Below are positions 52,001-64,000 of a DNA stretch of 64,000 nt, one piece after another. Under the pieces are notes generated by a model. It did not search any database. It was not told the origin of the DNA and worked only from the letters and a program-made list of their open reading frames with translations. The stretch is from Elmis aenea. Taxonomy: Eukaryota > Arthropoda > Insecta > Coleoptera > Elmidae. The position numbers were made by a program, and so were the translations under genes. Every line of letters starts with the position of its first letter. The stretch's first letter is position 1. The DNA lies in assembly GCA_947652605.1 (NCBI GenBank), contig CANTFG010000167.1:124001-188000 (forward strand), written 5' to 3'.

Positions 52001-53470
52001 GTTTTAATTTTTAATAATTTCCTAAAAATACCGTGCTTTAGTTAATACATATGTTCCTTGAGCGACTATTTCAAAACAATTTTAATTATTGATTTGTATA
52101 TCACAGGAACAGTTTATCCTTCGCATCTTTACATGAAAAAAATTGTTTTGCATATGTCTTTCAATGAGCTGGTTTTAATTTTTAATAATTTCCTAAAAAT
52201 ACCGTGCTTTAGTTAAAACATATGTTCCTTGAGCGACTATTTCGAAACAATTTTAATTATTGATTTGTATATCACAGAAACAGTTTATCCATCGCCTCTT
52301 TACATGAATACAATTGTTTTGCATATGTCTTTCAATGAGCTGGTTTTAATTTTTAATAATTTCCTAAAAATACCGTGCTTTAGTTAATACATATGTTCCT
52401 TGAGCGACTATTTCGAAACAATTTTAATTATTGATTTGTATATCACAGGAACAGTTTATCCATCGCCTCTTTACATGAATACAATTGTTTTGCATATGTC
52501 TTTCAATGAGCTGGTTTTAATTTTTAATAATTTCCTAAAAATACCGTGCTTTAGTTAATACATATGTTCCTTGAGCGACTATTTCTAAACAATTTTAATT
52601 ATTGATTTGTATATCACAGGAACAGTTTATCCATCGCCTCTTTACATGAATACAATTGTTTTGCATATGTCTTTCAATGAGCTGGTTTTAATTTTTAATA
52701 ATTTCCTAAAAATACCGTGCTTTAGTTAATACATATGTTCCTTGAGCGACTATTTTGAAACAATTTTAATTATTGATTTGTATATCACAGGAACAGTTTA
52801 TCCATCGCCTCTTTACATGAATACAATTGTTTTGCATATGTCTTTCAATGAGCTGGTTTTAATTTTTAATAATTTCCTAAAAATACCGTGCTTTAGTTAA
52901 TACATATGTTCCTTGAGCGACTATTTTTAAACAATTTTAATTATTGATTTGTATATCACAGGACAAGTTTATCCTTCGCATCTTTACATGAATACAATTG
53001 TTTTGCATATGTCTTTCAATGAGCTGGTTTTAATTTTTAATAATTTCCTAAAAATACCGTGCTTTAGTTAATACATATGTTCCTTGAGCGACTATTTCTA
53101 AACAATTTTAATTATTGATTTGTATATCACAGGAACAGTTTATCCATCGCCTCTTTACATGAATACAATTGTTTTGCATATGTCTTTCAATGAGCTGGTT
53201 TTAATTTTTAATAATTTCCTAAAAATACCGTGCTTTAGTTAATAAATATGTTCCTTGAGCGACTATTTCTAAACAATTTTAATTATTGATTTGTATATCA
53301 CAGGAACAGTTTATCCATCGCCTCTTTACATGAATACAATTGTTTTGCATATGTCTTTCGATGAGCTGGTTTTAATTTTTAATAATTTCCTAAAAATACC
53401 GTGCTTTAGTTAATACATATGTTCCTTGAGCGTCTATTTCTAAACAATTTTAATTATTGATTTGTATATC
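44155..53470 (+). repeat. Domain F, long duplicated block F1 (offset 58 monomers)
   Basis: About 9.3 kb matches 54,073-63,388 at a constant offset of 9,918 bp = 58 x 171. Rare variants that define it are AATCTCC (44,491), CATAAATAC (47,003), AATTGGTTTGC (48,210) and TTTTAAATATTG (49,857). The spacing of GGACAAG monomers from 45,095 is 5, 5, 4, 8, 12, 4, 8 monomers, and the same series repeats in F2. Inside, a 24-monomer period (4,104 bp) is visible, for example CAAAACAATTTT at 47,967 and 52,071. Confidence 0.87.
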
Positions 53471-54072
53471 ACAGAAAGAGTTTATCCATCGCCTCTTTAC
53501 ATGAATACAATTGTTTTGCATATGTCTTTCAATGAGCTGGTTTTAATTTTTAATAATTTCCTAAAAATACCGTGCTTTAGTTAATACATATGTTCCTTGA
53601 GCGACTATTTCGAAACAATTTTAATTATTGACTTGTATATCACAGAAAGAGTTTATCCATCGCCTCTTTACATGAATACAATTGTTTTGCATATGTCTTT
53701 CAATGAGCTGGTTTTAATTTTTAATAATTTCCTAAAAATACCGTGCTTTAGTTAATACATATGTTCCTTGAGCGACTATTTTGAAACAATTTTAATTATT
53801 GATTTGTATATCACAGGAACAGTTTATCCATCGCCTCTTTACATGAATACAATTGTTTTGCATATGTCTTTCAATGAGCTGGTTTTAATTTTTAATAATT
53901 TCCTAAAAATACCGTGCTTTAGTTAATACATATGTTCCTTGAGCGACTATTTTTAAACAATTTTAATTATTGATTTGTATATCACAGGACAAGTTTATCC
54001 TTCGCATCTTTACATGAATACAATTGTTTTGCATATGTCTTTCAATGAGCTGGTTTTAATTTTTAATAATTT
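53471..54072 (+). repeat. Spacer of about 3.5 monomers between F1 and F2
   Basis: Two adjacent monomers carry a private ACAGAAAGAG (53,471 and 53,642, 171 bp apart), the second also with TTGACTTGTATATC. They are followed by a TTTTGAAAC and a TTTTTAAAC/GGACAAG monomer. This stretch breaks the match between F1 and the sequence 9,918 bp later. Confidence 0.75.
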
Positions 54073-57000
54073 CCTAAAAATACCGTGCTTTAGTTAATAC
54101 ATATGTTCCTTGAGCGACTATTTCTAAACAATTTTAATTATTGATTTGTATATCACAGGAACAGTTTATCCATCGCCTCTTTACATGAATACAATTGTTT
54201 TGCATATGTCTTTCAATGAGCTGGTTTTAATTTTTAATAATTTCCTAAAAATACCGTGCTTTAGTTAATACATATGTTCCTTGAGCGACTATTTCTAAAC
54301 AATTTTAATTATTGATTTGTATATCACAGGAACAGTTTATCCATCGCCTCTTTACATGAATACAATTGTTTTGCATATGTCTTTCAATGAGCTGGTTTTA
54401 ATTTTTAATAATCTCCTAAAAATACCGTGCTTTAGTTAATACATATGTTCCTTGAGCGACTATTTCTAAACAATTTTAATTATTGATTTGTATATCACAG
54501 GAACAGTTTATCCATCGCCTCTTTACATGAATACAATTGTTTTGCATATGTCTTTCAATGAGCTGGTTTTAATTTTTAATAATTTCCTAAAAATACCGTG
54601 CTTTAGTTAATACATATGTTCCTTGAGCGACTATTTCTAAACAATTTTAATTATTGATTTGTATATCACAGGAACAGTTTATCCATCGCCTCTTTACATG
54701 AATACAATTGTTTTGCATATGTCTTTCAATGAGCTGGTTTTAATTTTTAATAATTTCCTAAAAATACCGTGCTTTAGTTAATACATATGTTCCTTGAGCG
54801 ACTATTTTGAAACAATTTTAATTATTGATTTGTATATCACAGGAACAGTTTATCCATCGCCTCTTTACATGAATACAATTGTTTTGCATATGTCTTTCAA
54901 TGAGCTGGTTTTAATTTTTAATAATTTCCTAAAAATACCGTGCTTTAGTTAATACATATGTTCCTTGAGCGACTATTTCTAAACAATTTTAATTATTGAT
55001 TTGTATATCACAGGACAAGTTTATCCTTCGCATCTTTACATGAATACAATTGTTTTGCATATGTCTTTCAATGAGCTGGTTTTAATTTTTAATAATTTCC
55101 TAAAAATACCGTGCTTTAGTTAATACATATGTTCCTTGAGCGACTATTTCGAAACAATTTTAATTATTGATTTGTATATCACAGGAACAGTTTATCCATC
55201 GCCTCTTTACATGAATACAATTGTTTTGCATATGTCTTTCAATGAGCTGGTTTTAATTTTTAATAATTTCCTAAAAATACCGTGCTTTAGTTAATACATA
55301 TGTTCCTTGAGCGACTATTTCTAAACAATTTTAATTATTGATTTGTATATCACAGGAACAGTTTATCCATCGCCTCTTTACATGAATACAATTGTTTTGC
55401 ATATGTCTTTCAATGAGCTGGTTTTAATTTTTAATAATTTCCTAAAAATACCGTGCTTTAGTTAATACATATGTTCCTTGAGCGACTATTTCTAAACAAT
55501 TTTAATTATTGATTTGTATATCACAGGAACAGTTTATCCATCGCCTCTTTACATGAATACAATTGTTTTGCATATGTCTTTCAATGAGCTGGTTTTAATT
55601 TTTAATAATTTCCTAAAAATACCGTGCTTTAGTTAATACATATGTTCCTTGAGCGACTATTTTGAAACAATTTTAATTATTGATTTGTATATCACAGGAA
55701 CAGTTTATCCATCGCCTCTTTACATGAATACAATTGTTTTGCATATGTCTTTCAATGAGCTGGTTTTAATTTTTAATAATTTCCTAAAAATACCGTGCTT
55801 TAGTTAATACATATGTTCCTTGAGCGACTATTTTGAAACAATTTTAATTATTGATTTGTATATCACAGGACAAGTTTATCCTTCGCATCTTTACATGAAT
55901 ACAATTGTTTTGCATATGTCTTTCAATGAGCTGGTTTTAATTTTTAATAATTTCCTAAAAATACCGTGCTTTAGTTAATACATATGTTCCTTGAGCGACT
56001 ATTTCGAAACAATTTTAATTATTGATTTGTATATCACAGGAACAGTTTATCCATCGCCTCTTTACATGAATACAATTGTTTTGCATATGTCTTTCAATGA
56101 GCTGGTTTTAATTTTTAATAATTTCCTAAAAATACCGTGCTTTAGTTAATACATATGTTCCTTGAGCGACTATTTCTAAACAATTTTAATTATTGATTTG
56201 TATATCACAGGAACAGTTTATCCATCGCCTCTTTACATGAATACAATTGTTTTGCATATGTCTTTCAATGAGCTGGTTTTAATTTTTAATAATTTCCTAA
56301 AAATACCGTGCTTTAGTTAATACATATGTTCCTTGAGCGACTATTTCTAAACAATTTTAATTATTGATTTGTATATCACAGGAACAGTTTATCCATCGCC
56401 TCTTTACATGAATACAATTGTTTTGCATATGTCTTTCAATGAGCTGGTTTTAATTTTTAATAATTTCCTAAAAATACCGTGCTTTAGTTAATACATATGT
56501 TCCTTGAGCGACTATTTTGAAACAATTTTAATTATTGATTTGTATATCACAGGAACAGTTTATCCATCGCCTCTTTACATGAATACAATTGTTTTGCATA
56601 TGTCTTTCAATGAGCTGGTTTTAATTTTTAATAATTTCCTAAAAATACCGTGCTTTAGTTAATACATATGTTCCTTGAGCGACTATTTTTAAACAATTTT
56701 AATTATTGATTTGTATATCACAGGACAAGTTTATCCTTCGCATCTTTACATGAATACAATTGTTTTGCATATGTCTTTCAATGAGCTGGTTTTAATTTTT
56801 AATAATTTCCTAAAAATACCGTGCTTTAGTTAATACATATGTTCCTTGAGCGACTATTTCTAAACAATTTTAATTATTGATTTGTATATCACAGGAACAG
56901 TTTATCCATCGCCTCTTTACATAAATACAATTGTTTTGCATATGTCTTTCAATGAGCTGGTTTTAATTTTTAATAATTTCCTAAAAATACCGTGCTTTAG

Positions 57001-60000
57001 TTAATAAATATGTTCCTTGAGCGACTATTTCTAAACAATTTTAATTATTGATTTGTATATCACAGGAACAGTTTATCCATCGCCTCTTTACATGAATACA
57101 ATTGTTTTGCATATGTCTTTCAATGAGCTGGTTTTAATTTTTAATAATTTCCTAAAAATACCGTGCTTTAGTTAATACATATGTTCCTTGAGCGACTATT
57201 TTGAAACAATTTTAATTATTGATTTGTATATCACAGGAACAGTTTATCCATCGCCTCTTTACATGAATACAATTGTTTTGCATATGTCTTTCAATGAGCT
57301 GGTTTTAATTTTTAATAATTTCCTAAAAATACCGTGCTTTAGTTAATACATATGTTCCTTGAGCGACTATTTTTAAACAATTTTAATTATTGATTTGTAT
57401 ATCACAGGACAAGTTTATCCTTCGCATCTTTACATGAATACAATTGTTTTGCATATGTCTTTCGATGAGCTGGTTTTAATTTTTAATAATTTCCTAAAAA
57501 TACCGTGCTTTAGTTAATACATATGTTCCTTGAGCGTCTATTTCTAAACAATTTTAATTATTGATTTGTATATCACAGGAACAGTTTATCTATCGCCTCT
57601 TTACATGAATGCAATTGTTTCGCATATGTCTTTCAATGAGCTGGTTTTAATTTTTAATAATTTCCTAAAAATACCGTGCTTTAGTTAATAAATATGTTCC
57701 TTGAGCGACTATTTCGAAACAATTTTAATTATTGATTTGTATATCACAGGAACAGTTTATCCTTCGCATCTTTACATGAAAAAAATTGTTTTGCATATGT
57801 CTTTCAATGAGCTGGTTTTAATTTTTAATAATTTCCTAAAAATACCGTGCTTTAGTTAATACATATGTTCCTTGAGCGACTATTTCAAAACAATTTTAAT
57901 TATTGATTTGTATATCACAGGAACAGTTTATCCTTCGCATCTTTACATGAAAAAAATTGTTTTGCATATGTCTTTCAATGAGCTGGTTTTAATTTTTAAT
58001 AATTTCCTAAAAATACCGTGCTTTAGTTAAAACATATGTTCCTTGAGCGACTATTTCGAAACAATTTTAATTATTGATTTGTATATCACAGAAACAGTTT
58101 ATCCATCGCCTCTTTACATGAATACAATTGGTTTGCATATGTCTTTCAATGAGCTGGTTTTAATTTTTAATAATTTCCTAAAAATACCGTGCTTTAGTTA
58201 ATACATATGTTCCTTGAGCGACTATTTCGAAACAATTTTAATTATTGATTTGTATATCACAGGAACAGTTTATCCATCGCCTCTTTACATGAATACAATT
58301 GTTTTGCATATGTCTTTCAATGAGCTGGTTTTAATTTTTAATAATTTCCTAAAAATACCGTGCTTTAGTTAATACATATGTTCCTTGAGCGACTATTTCT
58401 AAACAATTTTAATTATTGATTTGTATATCACAGGAACAGTTTATCCATCGCCTCTTTACATGAATACAATTGTTTTGCATATGTCTTTCAATGAGCTGGT
58501 TTTAATTTTTAATAATTTCCTAAAAATACCGTGCTTTAGTTAATACATATGTTCCTTGAGCGACTATTTTGAAACAATTTTAATTATTGATTTGTATATC
58601 ACAGGAACAGTTTATCCATCGCCTCTTTACATGAATACAATTGTTTTGCATATGTCTTTCAATGAGCTGGTTTTAATTTTTAATAATTTCCTAAAAATAC
58701 CGTGCTTTAGTTAATACATATGTTCCTTGAGCGACTATTTTTAAACAATTTTAATTATTGATTTGTATATCACAGGACAAGTTTATCCTTCGCATCTTTA
58801 CATGAATACAATTGTTTTGCATATGTCTTTCAATGAGCTGGTTTTAATTTTTAATAATTTCCTAAAAATACCGTGCTTTAGTTAATACATATGTTCCTTG
58901 AGCGACTATTTCTAAACAATTTTAATTATTGATTTGTATATCACAGGAACAGTTTATCCATCGCCTCTTTACATGAATACAATTGTTTTGCATATGTCTT
59001 TCAATGAGCTGGTTTTAATTTTTAATAATTTCCTAAAAATACCGTGCTTTAGTTAATAAATATGTTCCTTGAGCGACTATTTCTAAACAATTTTAATTAT
59101 TGATTTGTATATCACAGGAACAGTTTATCCATCGCCTCTTTACATGAATACAATTGTTTTGCATATGTCTTTCGATGAGCTGGTTTTAATTTTTAATAAT
59201 TTCCTAAAAATACCGTGCTTTAGTTAATACATATGTTCCTTGAGCGTCTATTTCTAAACAATTTTAATTATTGATTTGTATATCACAGGAACAGTTTATC
59301 CATCGCCTCTTTACATGAATGCAATTGTTTCGCATATGTCTTTCAATGAGCTGGTTTTAATTTTTAATAATTTCCTAAAAATACCGTGCTTTAGTTAATA
59401 AATATGTTCCTTGAGCGACTATTTCGAAACAATTTTAATTATTGATTTGTATATCACAGGAACAGTTTATCCTTCGCATCTTTACATGAAAAAAATTGTT
59501 TTGCATATGTCTTTCAATGAGCTGGTTTTAATTTTTAATAATTTCCTAAAAATACCGTGCTTTAGTTAAAACATATGTTCCTTGAGCGACTATTTCGAAA
59601 CAATTTTAATTATTGATTTGTATATCACAGAAACAGTTTATCCATCGCCTCTTTACATGAATACAATTGTTTTGCATATGTCTTTCAATGAGCTGGTTTT
59701 AATTTTTAATAATTTCCTAAAAATACCGTGCTTTAGTTAATACATATGTTCCTTGAGCGACTATTTCGAAACAATTTTAAATATTGATTTGTATATCACA
59801 GGAACAGTTTATCCATCGCCTCTTTACATGAATACAATTGTTTTGCATATGTCTTTCAATGAGCTGGTTTTAATTTTTAATAATTTCCTAAAAATACCGT
59901 GCTTTAGTTAATACATATGTTCCTTGAGCGACTATTTCTAAACAATTTTAATTATTGATTTGTATATCACAGGAACAGTTTATCCATCGCCTCTTTACAT

Positions 60001-63000
60001 GAATACAATTGTTTTGCATATGTCTTTCAATGAGCTGGTTTTAATTTTTAATAATTTCCTAAAAATACCGTGCTTTAGTTAATACATATGTTCCTTGAGC
60101 GACTATTTCGAAACAATTTTAATTATTGATTTGTATATCACAGGAACAGTTTATCCATCGCCTCTTTACATGAATACAATTGTTTTGCATATGTCTTTCA
60201 ATGAGCTGGTTTTAATTTTTAATAATTTCCTAAAAATACCGTGCTTTAGTTAATACATATGTTCCTTGAGCGACTATTTCTAAACAATTTTAATTATTGA
60301 TTTGTATATCACAGGAACAGTTTATCCATCGCCTCTTTACATGAATACAATTGTTTTGCATATGTCTTTCAATGAGCTGGTTTTAATTTTTAATAATTTC
60401 CTAAAAATACCGTGCTTTAGTTAATACATATGTTCCTTGAGCGACTATTTCTAAACAATTTTAATTATTGATTTGTATATCACAGGAACAGTTTATCCAT
60501 CGCCTCTTTACATGAATACAATTGTTTTGCATATGTCTTTCAATGAGCTGGTTTTAATTTTTAATAATTTCCTAAAAATACCGTGCTTTAGTTAATACAT
60601 ATGTTCCTTGAGCGACTATTTTGAAACAATTTTAATTATTGATTTGTATATCACAGGAACAGTTTATCCATCGCCTCTTTACATGAATACAATTGTTTTG
60701 CATATGTCTTTCAATGAGCTGGTTTTAATTTTTAATAATTTCCTAAAAATACCGTGCTTTAGTTAATACATATGTTCCTTGAGCGACTATTTTTAAACAA
60801 TTTTAATTATTGATTTGTATATCACAGGACAAGTTTATCCTTCGCATCTTTACATGAATACAATTGTTTTGCATATGTCTTTCAATGAGCTGGTTTTAAT
60901 TTTTAATAATTTCCTAAAAATACCGTGCTTTAGTTAATACATATGTTCCTTGAGCGACTATTTCTAAACAATTTTAATTATTGATTTGTATATCACAGGA
61001 ACAGTTTATCCATCGCCTCTTTACATGAATACAATTGTTTTGCATATGTCTTTCAATGAGCTGGTTTTAATTTTTAATAATTTCCTAAAAATACCGTGCT
61101 TTAGTTAATAAATATGTTCCTTGAGCGACTATTTCTAAACAATTTTAATTATTGATTTGTATATCACAGGAACAGTTTATCCATCGCCTCTTTACATGAA
61201 TACAATTGTTTTGCATATGTCTTTCAATGAGCTGGTTTTAATTTTTAATAATTTCCTAAAAATACCGTGCTTTAGTTAATACATATGTTCCTTGAGCGAC
61301 TATTTTGAAACAATTTTAATTATTGATTTGTATATCACAGGAACAGTTTATCCATCGCCTCTTTACATGAATACAATTGTTTTGCATATGTCTTTCAATG
61401 AGCTGGTTTTAATTTTTAATAATTTCCTAAAAATACCGTGCTTTAGTTAATACATATGTTCCTTGAGCGACTATTTTTAAACAATTTTAATTATTGATTT
61501 GTATATCACAGGACAAGTTTATCCTTCGCATCTTTACATGAATACAATTGTTTTGCATATGTCTTTCGATGAGCTGGTTTTAATTTTTAATAATTTCCTA
61601 AAAATACCGTGCTTTAGTTAATACATATGTTCCTTGAGCGTCTATTTCTAAACAATTTTAATTATTGATTTGTATATCACAGGAACAGTTTATCCATCGC
61701 CTCTTTACATGAATGCAATTGTTTCGCATATGTCTTTCAATGAGCTGGTTTTAATTTTTAATAATTTCCTAAAAATACCGTGCTTTAGTTAATAAATATG
61801 TTCCTTGAGCGACTATTTCGAAACAATTTTAATTATTGATTTGTATATCACAGGAACAGTTTATCCTTCGCATCTTTACATGAAAAAAATTGTTTTGCAT
61901 ATGTCTTTCAATGAGCTGGTTTTAATTTTTAATAATTTCCTAAAAATACCGTGCTTTAGTTAATACATATGTTCCTTGAGCGACTATTTCAAAACAATTT
62001 TAATTATTGATTTGTATATCACAGGAACAGTTTATCCTTCGCATCTTTACATGAAAAAAATTGTTTTGCATATGTCTTTCAATGAGCTGGTTTTAATTTT
62101 TAATAATTTCCTAAAAATACCGTGCTTTAGTTAAAACATATGTTCCTTGAGCGACTATTTCGAAACAATTTTAATTATTGATTTGTATATCACAGAAACA
62201 GTTTATCCATCGCCTCTTTACATGAATACAATTGTTTTGCATATGTCTTTCAATGAGCTGGTTTTAATTTTTAATAATTTCCTAAAAATACCGTGCTTTA
62301 GTTAATACATATGTTCCTTGAGCGACTATTTCGAAACAATTTTAATTATTGATTTGTATATCACAGGAACAGTTTATCCATCGCCTCTTTACATGAATAC
62401 AATTGTTTTGCATATGTCTTTCAATGAGCTGGTTTTAATTTTTAATAATTTCCTAAAAATACCGTGCTTTAGTTAATACATATGTTCCTTGAGCGACTAT
62501 TTCTAAACAATTTTAATTATTGATTTGTATATCACAGGAACAGTTTATCCATCGCCTCTTTACATGAATACAATTGTTTTGCATATGTCTTTCAATGAGC
62601 TGGTTTTAATTTTTAATAATTTCCTAAAAATACCGTGCTTTAGTTAATACATATGTTCCTTGAGCGACTATTTTGAAACAATTTTAATTATTGATTTGTA
62701 TATCACAGGAACAGTTTATCCATCGCCTCTTTACATGAATACAATTGTTTTGCATATGTCTTTCAATGAGCTGGTTTTAATTTTTAATAATTTCCTAAAA
62801 ATACCGTGCTTTAGTTAATACATATGTTCCTTGAGCGACTATTTTTAAACAATTTTAATTATTGATTTGTATATCACAGGACAAGTTTATCCTTCGCATC
62901 TTTACATGAATACAATTGTTTTGCATATGTCTTTCAATGAGCTGGTTTTAATTTTTAATAATTTCCTAAAAATACCGTGCTTTAGTTAATACATATGTTC

Positions 63001-63388
63001 CTTGAGCGACTATTTCTAAACAATTTTAATTATTGATTTGTATATCACAGGAACAGTTTATCCATCGCCTCTTTACATGAATACAATTGTTTTGCATATG
63101 TCTTTCAATGAGCTGGTTTTAATTTTTAATAATTTCCTAAAAATACCGTGCTTTAGTTAATAAATATGTTCCTTGAGCGACTATTTCTAAACAATTTTAA
63201 TTATTGATTTGTATATCACAGGAACAGTTTATCCATCGCCTCTTTACATGAATACAATTGTTTTGCATATGTCTTTCGATGAGCTGGTTTTAATTTTTAA
63301 TAATTTCCTAAAAATACCGTGCTTTAGTTAATACATATGTTCCTTGAGCGTCTATTTCTAAACAATTTTAATTATTGATTTGTATATC
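54073..63388 (+). repeat. Domain F, long duplicated block F2
   Basis: This is the second copy of the F1 block, with only scattered differences that I could see: CTAAAC for TTAAAC near 54,980, TTGAAAC for TTTAAAC near 55,830, GCGACTATT for GCGTCTATT near 55,314, CATCGCC for CATCACC near 56,055 and TATCTATCG near 57,588. Copies over 9 kb long with so few changes suggest a very recent duplication. An independent check is AATCTCC at 54,409 and TTTTAAATATTG at 59,775. Confidence 0.87.
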
Positions 63389-64000
63389 ACAGGAACAGTT
63401 TATCCATCGCCTCTTTACATGAATGCAATTGTTTCGCATATGTCTTTCAATGAGCTGGTTTTAATTTTTAATAATTTCCTAAAAATACCGTGCTTTAGTT
63501 AATAAATATGTTCCTTGAGCGACTATTTCGAAACAATTTTAATTATTGATTTGTATATCACAGGAACAGTTTATCCTTCGCATCTTTACATGAAAAAAAT
63601 TGTTTTGCATATGTCTTTCAATGAGCTGGTTTTAATTTTTAATAATTTCCTAAAAATACCGTGCTTTAGTTAAAACATATGTTCCTTGAGCGACTATTTC
63701 GAAACAATTTTAATTATTGATTTGTATATCACAGAAACAGTTTATCCATCGCCTCTTTACATGAATACAATTGTTTTGCATATGTCTTTCAATGAGCTGG
63801 TTTTAATTTTTAATAATTTCCTAAAAATACCGTGCTTTAGTTAATACATATGTTCCTTGAGCGACTATATCGAAACAATTTTAATTATTGATTTGTATAT
63901 CACAGGAACAGTTTATCCATCGCCTCTTTACATGAATACAATTGTTTTGCATATGTCTTTCAATGAGCTGGTTTTAATTTTTAATAATTTCCTAAAAATA
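63389..64000 (+). repeat. Partial further copy of the 24-monomer unit, running off the window
   Basis: After F2 ends, the array continues in the 24-monomer register: CATGAAAAAAATTG at 63,592 lies 4,104 bp after 59,488, and the GAATGCAATTGTTTCGC monomer is likewise repeated. A private GACTATATCG lies near 63,865. The array continues past the window. Confidence 0.78.

Larger units (their letters stand above)
31025..64000 (+). repeat. 171-bp satellite array, right arm
   Basis: The same satellite continues in the same orientation directly after the transposon's right TTAA and runs off the end of the window, giving about 193 further monomers. Removing the 571-bp element and one TTAA copy restores the 171-bp phase across the insertion: the 97-codon open frames at 27,237 and 38,927 are then exactly 65 monomers apart. 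I saw no length-changing indel in this arm. No gene, RNA gene or second transposon is visible. Confidence 0.97.

Noticed and set aside
1..64000. The same 171-bp unit length as primate alpha satellite.
   Set aside because: The monomer sequence does not resemble alpha satellite, lacks a complete CENP-B box, and hosts a different transposon context. The shared length reflects nucleosome-scale spacing, not homology.
1..64000. A CRISPR array or other prokaryotic direct-repeat system.
   Set aside because: There are no spacers: the whole 171-bp unit is repeated, copies vary by point changes, and the inserted element is a eukaryotic piggyBac derivative.
1..64000. The entire repeated structure as an assembly artefact.
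   Set aside because: HOR copies carry private point variants and indels, and one copy holds a transposon its paralogue lacks, which artificial duplication would not produce. A mis-estimated copy number in the most identical part (domain F) cannot be excluded from sequence alone.

Overview
This window is one long tandem satellite-DNA array, broken once by a short, internally deleted piggyBac-superfamily transposon. It holds no intact gene and no rRNA, tRNA or CRISPR array.

The satellite monomer is 171 bp and AT-rich: the representative copy at 343-513 has 49 G+C by hand count, about 29%. I count about 371 head-to-tail copies, all in one orientation. Neighbouring monomers differ at a limited set of diagnostic positions. 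The order of these variants repeats over long distances, so the array has a nested higher-order repeat (HOR) structure. All HOR periods I measured are multiples of 171, apart from a few small indels.

Layout. Domain A (1-10,605) has three HOR copies of 18, 27 and 17 monomers, ending at a monomer with a 36-bp deletion. Domain B (10,606 to about 24,940) has three copies of a 28-monomer unit (4,788/4,791 bp). Domain C (about 24,428-28,531) has tandem 8-monomer and 4-monomer duplications. Domain D (28,703-34,065) has a 12-monomer block present twice, one copy with the transposon (30,454-31,024) and one with the matching empty site (TTAA at 33,761). Domain G (34,066-37,656) is a less ordered stretch of more individual monomers. 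Domain H (37,657-39,879) is a copy of the domain C/A register. Domain E (39,880-46,035) has two copies of an 18-monomer unit (3,078 bp). Domain F (44,155 to the end, overlapping E) is a very recent 58-monomer (9,918-bp offset) duplication with nested 24- and 12-monomer periods.

The 571-bp transposon has TTAA target duplications, 15-bp terminal inverted repeats starting CCTTTAA, and asymmetric 29-bp GC-rich subterminal inverted repeats. On the minus strand it keeps only the 3' end of the transposase gene, encoding the C-terminal Cys/His-rich zinc-binding domain. It must depend on a transposase supplied from elsewhere.

Organism: a eukaryote, most likely an animal, and an insect or other arthropod is plausible. 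This is inference from the piggyBac element, the low GC and the near-complete retention of CpG sites, which suggests little cytosine methylation. I do not recognise the satellite and cannot name the species. A homogeneous array with monomers near nucleosome-repeat length and layered HORs is typical of centromeric or pericentromeric heterochromatin, but the sequence alone does not prove centromere function.
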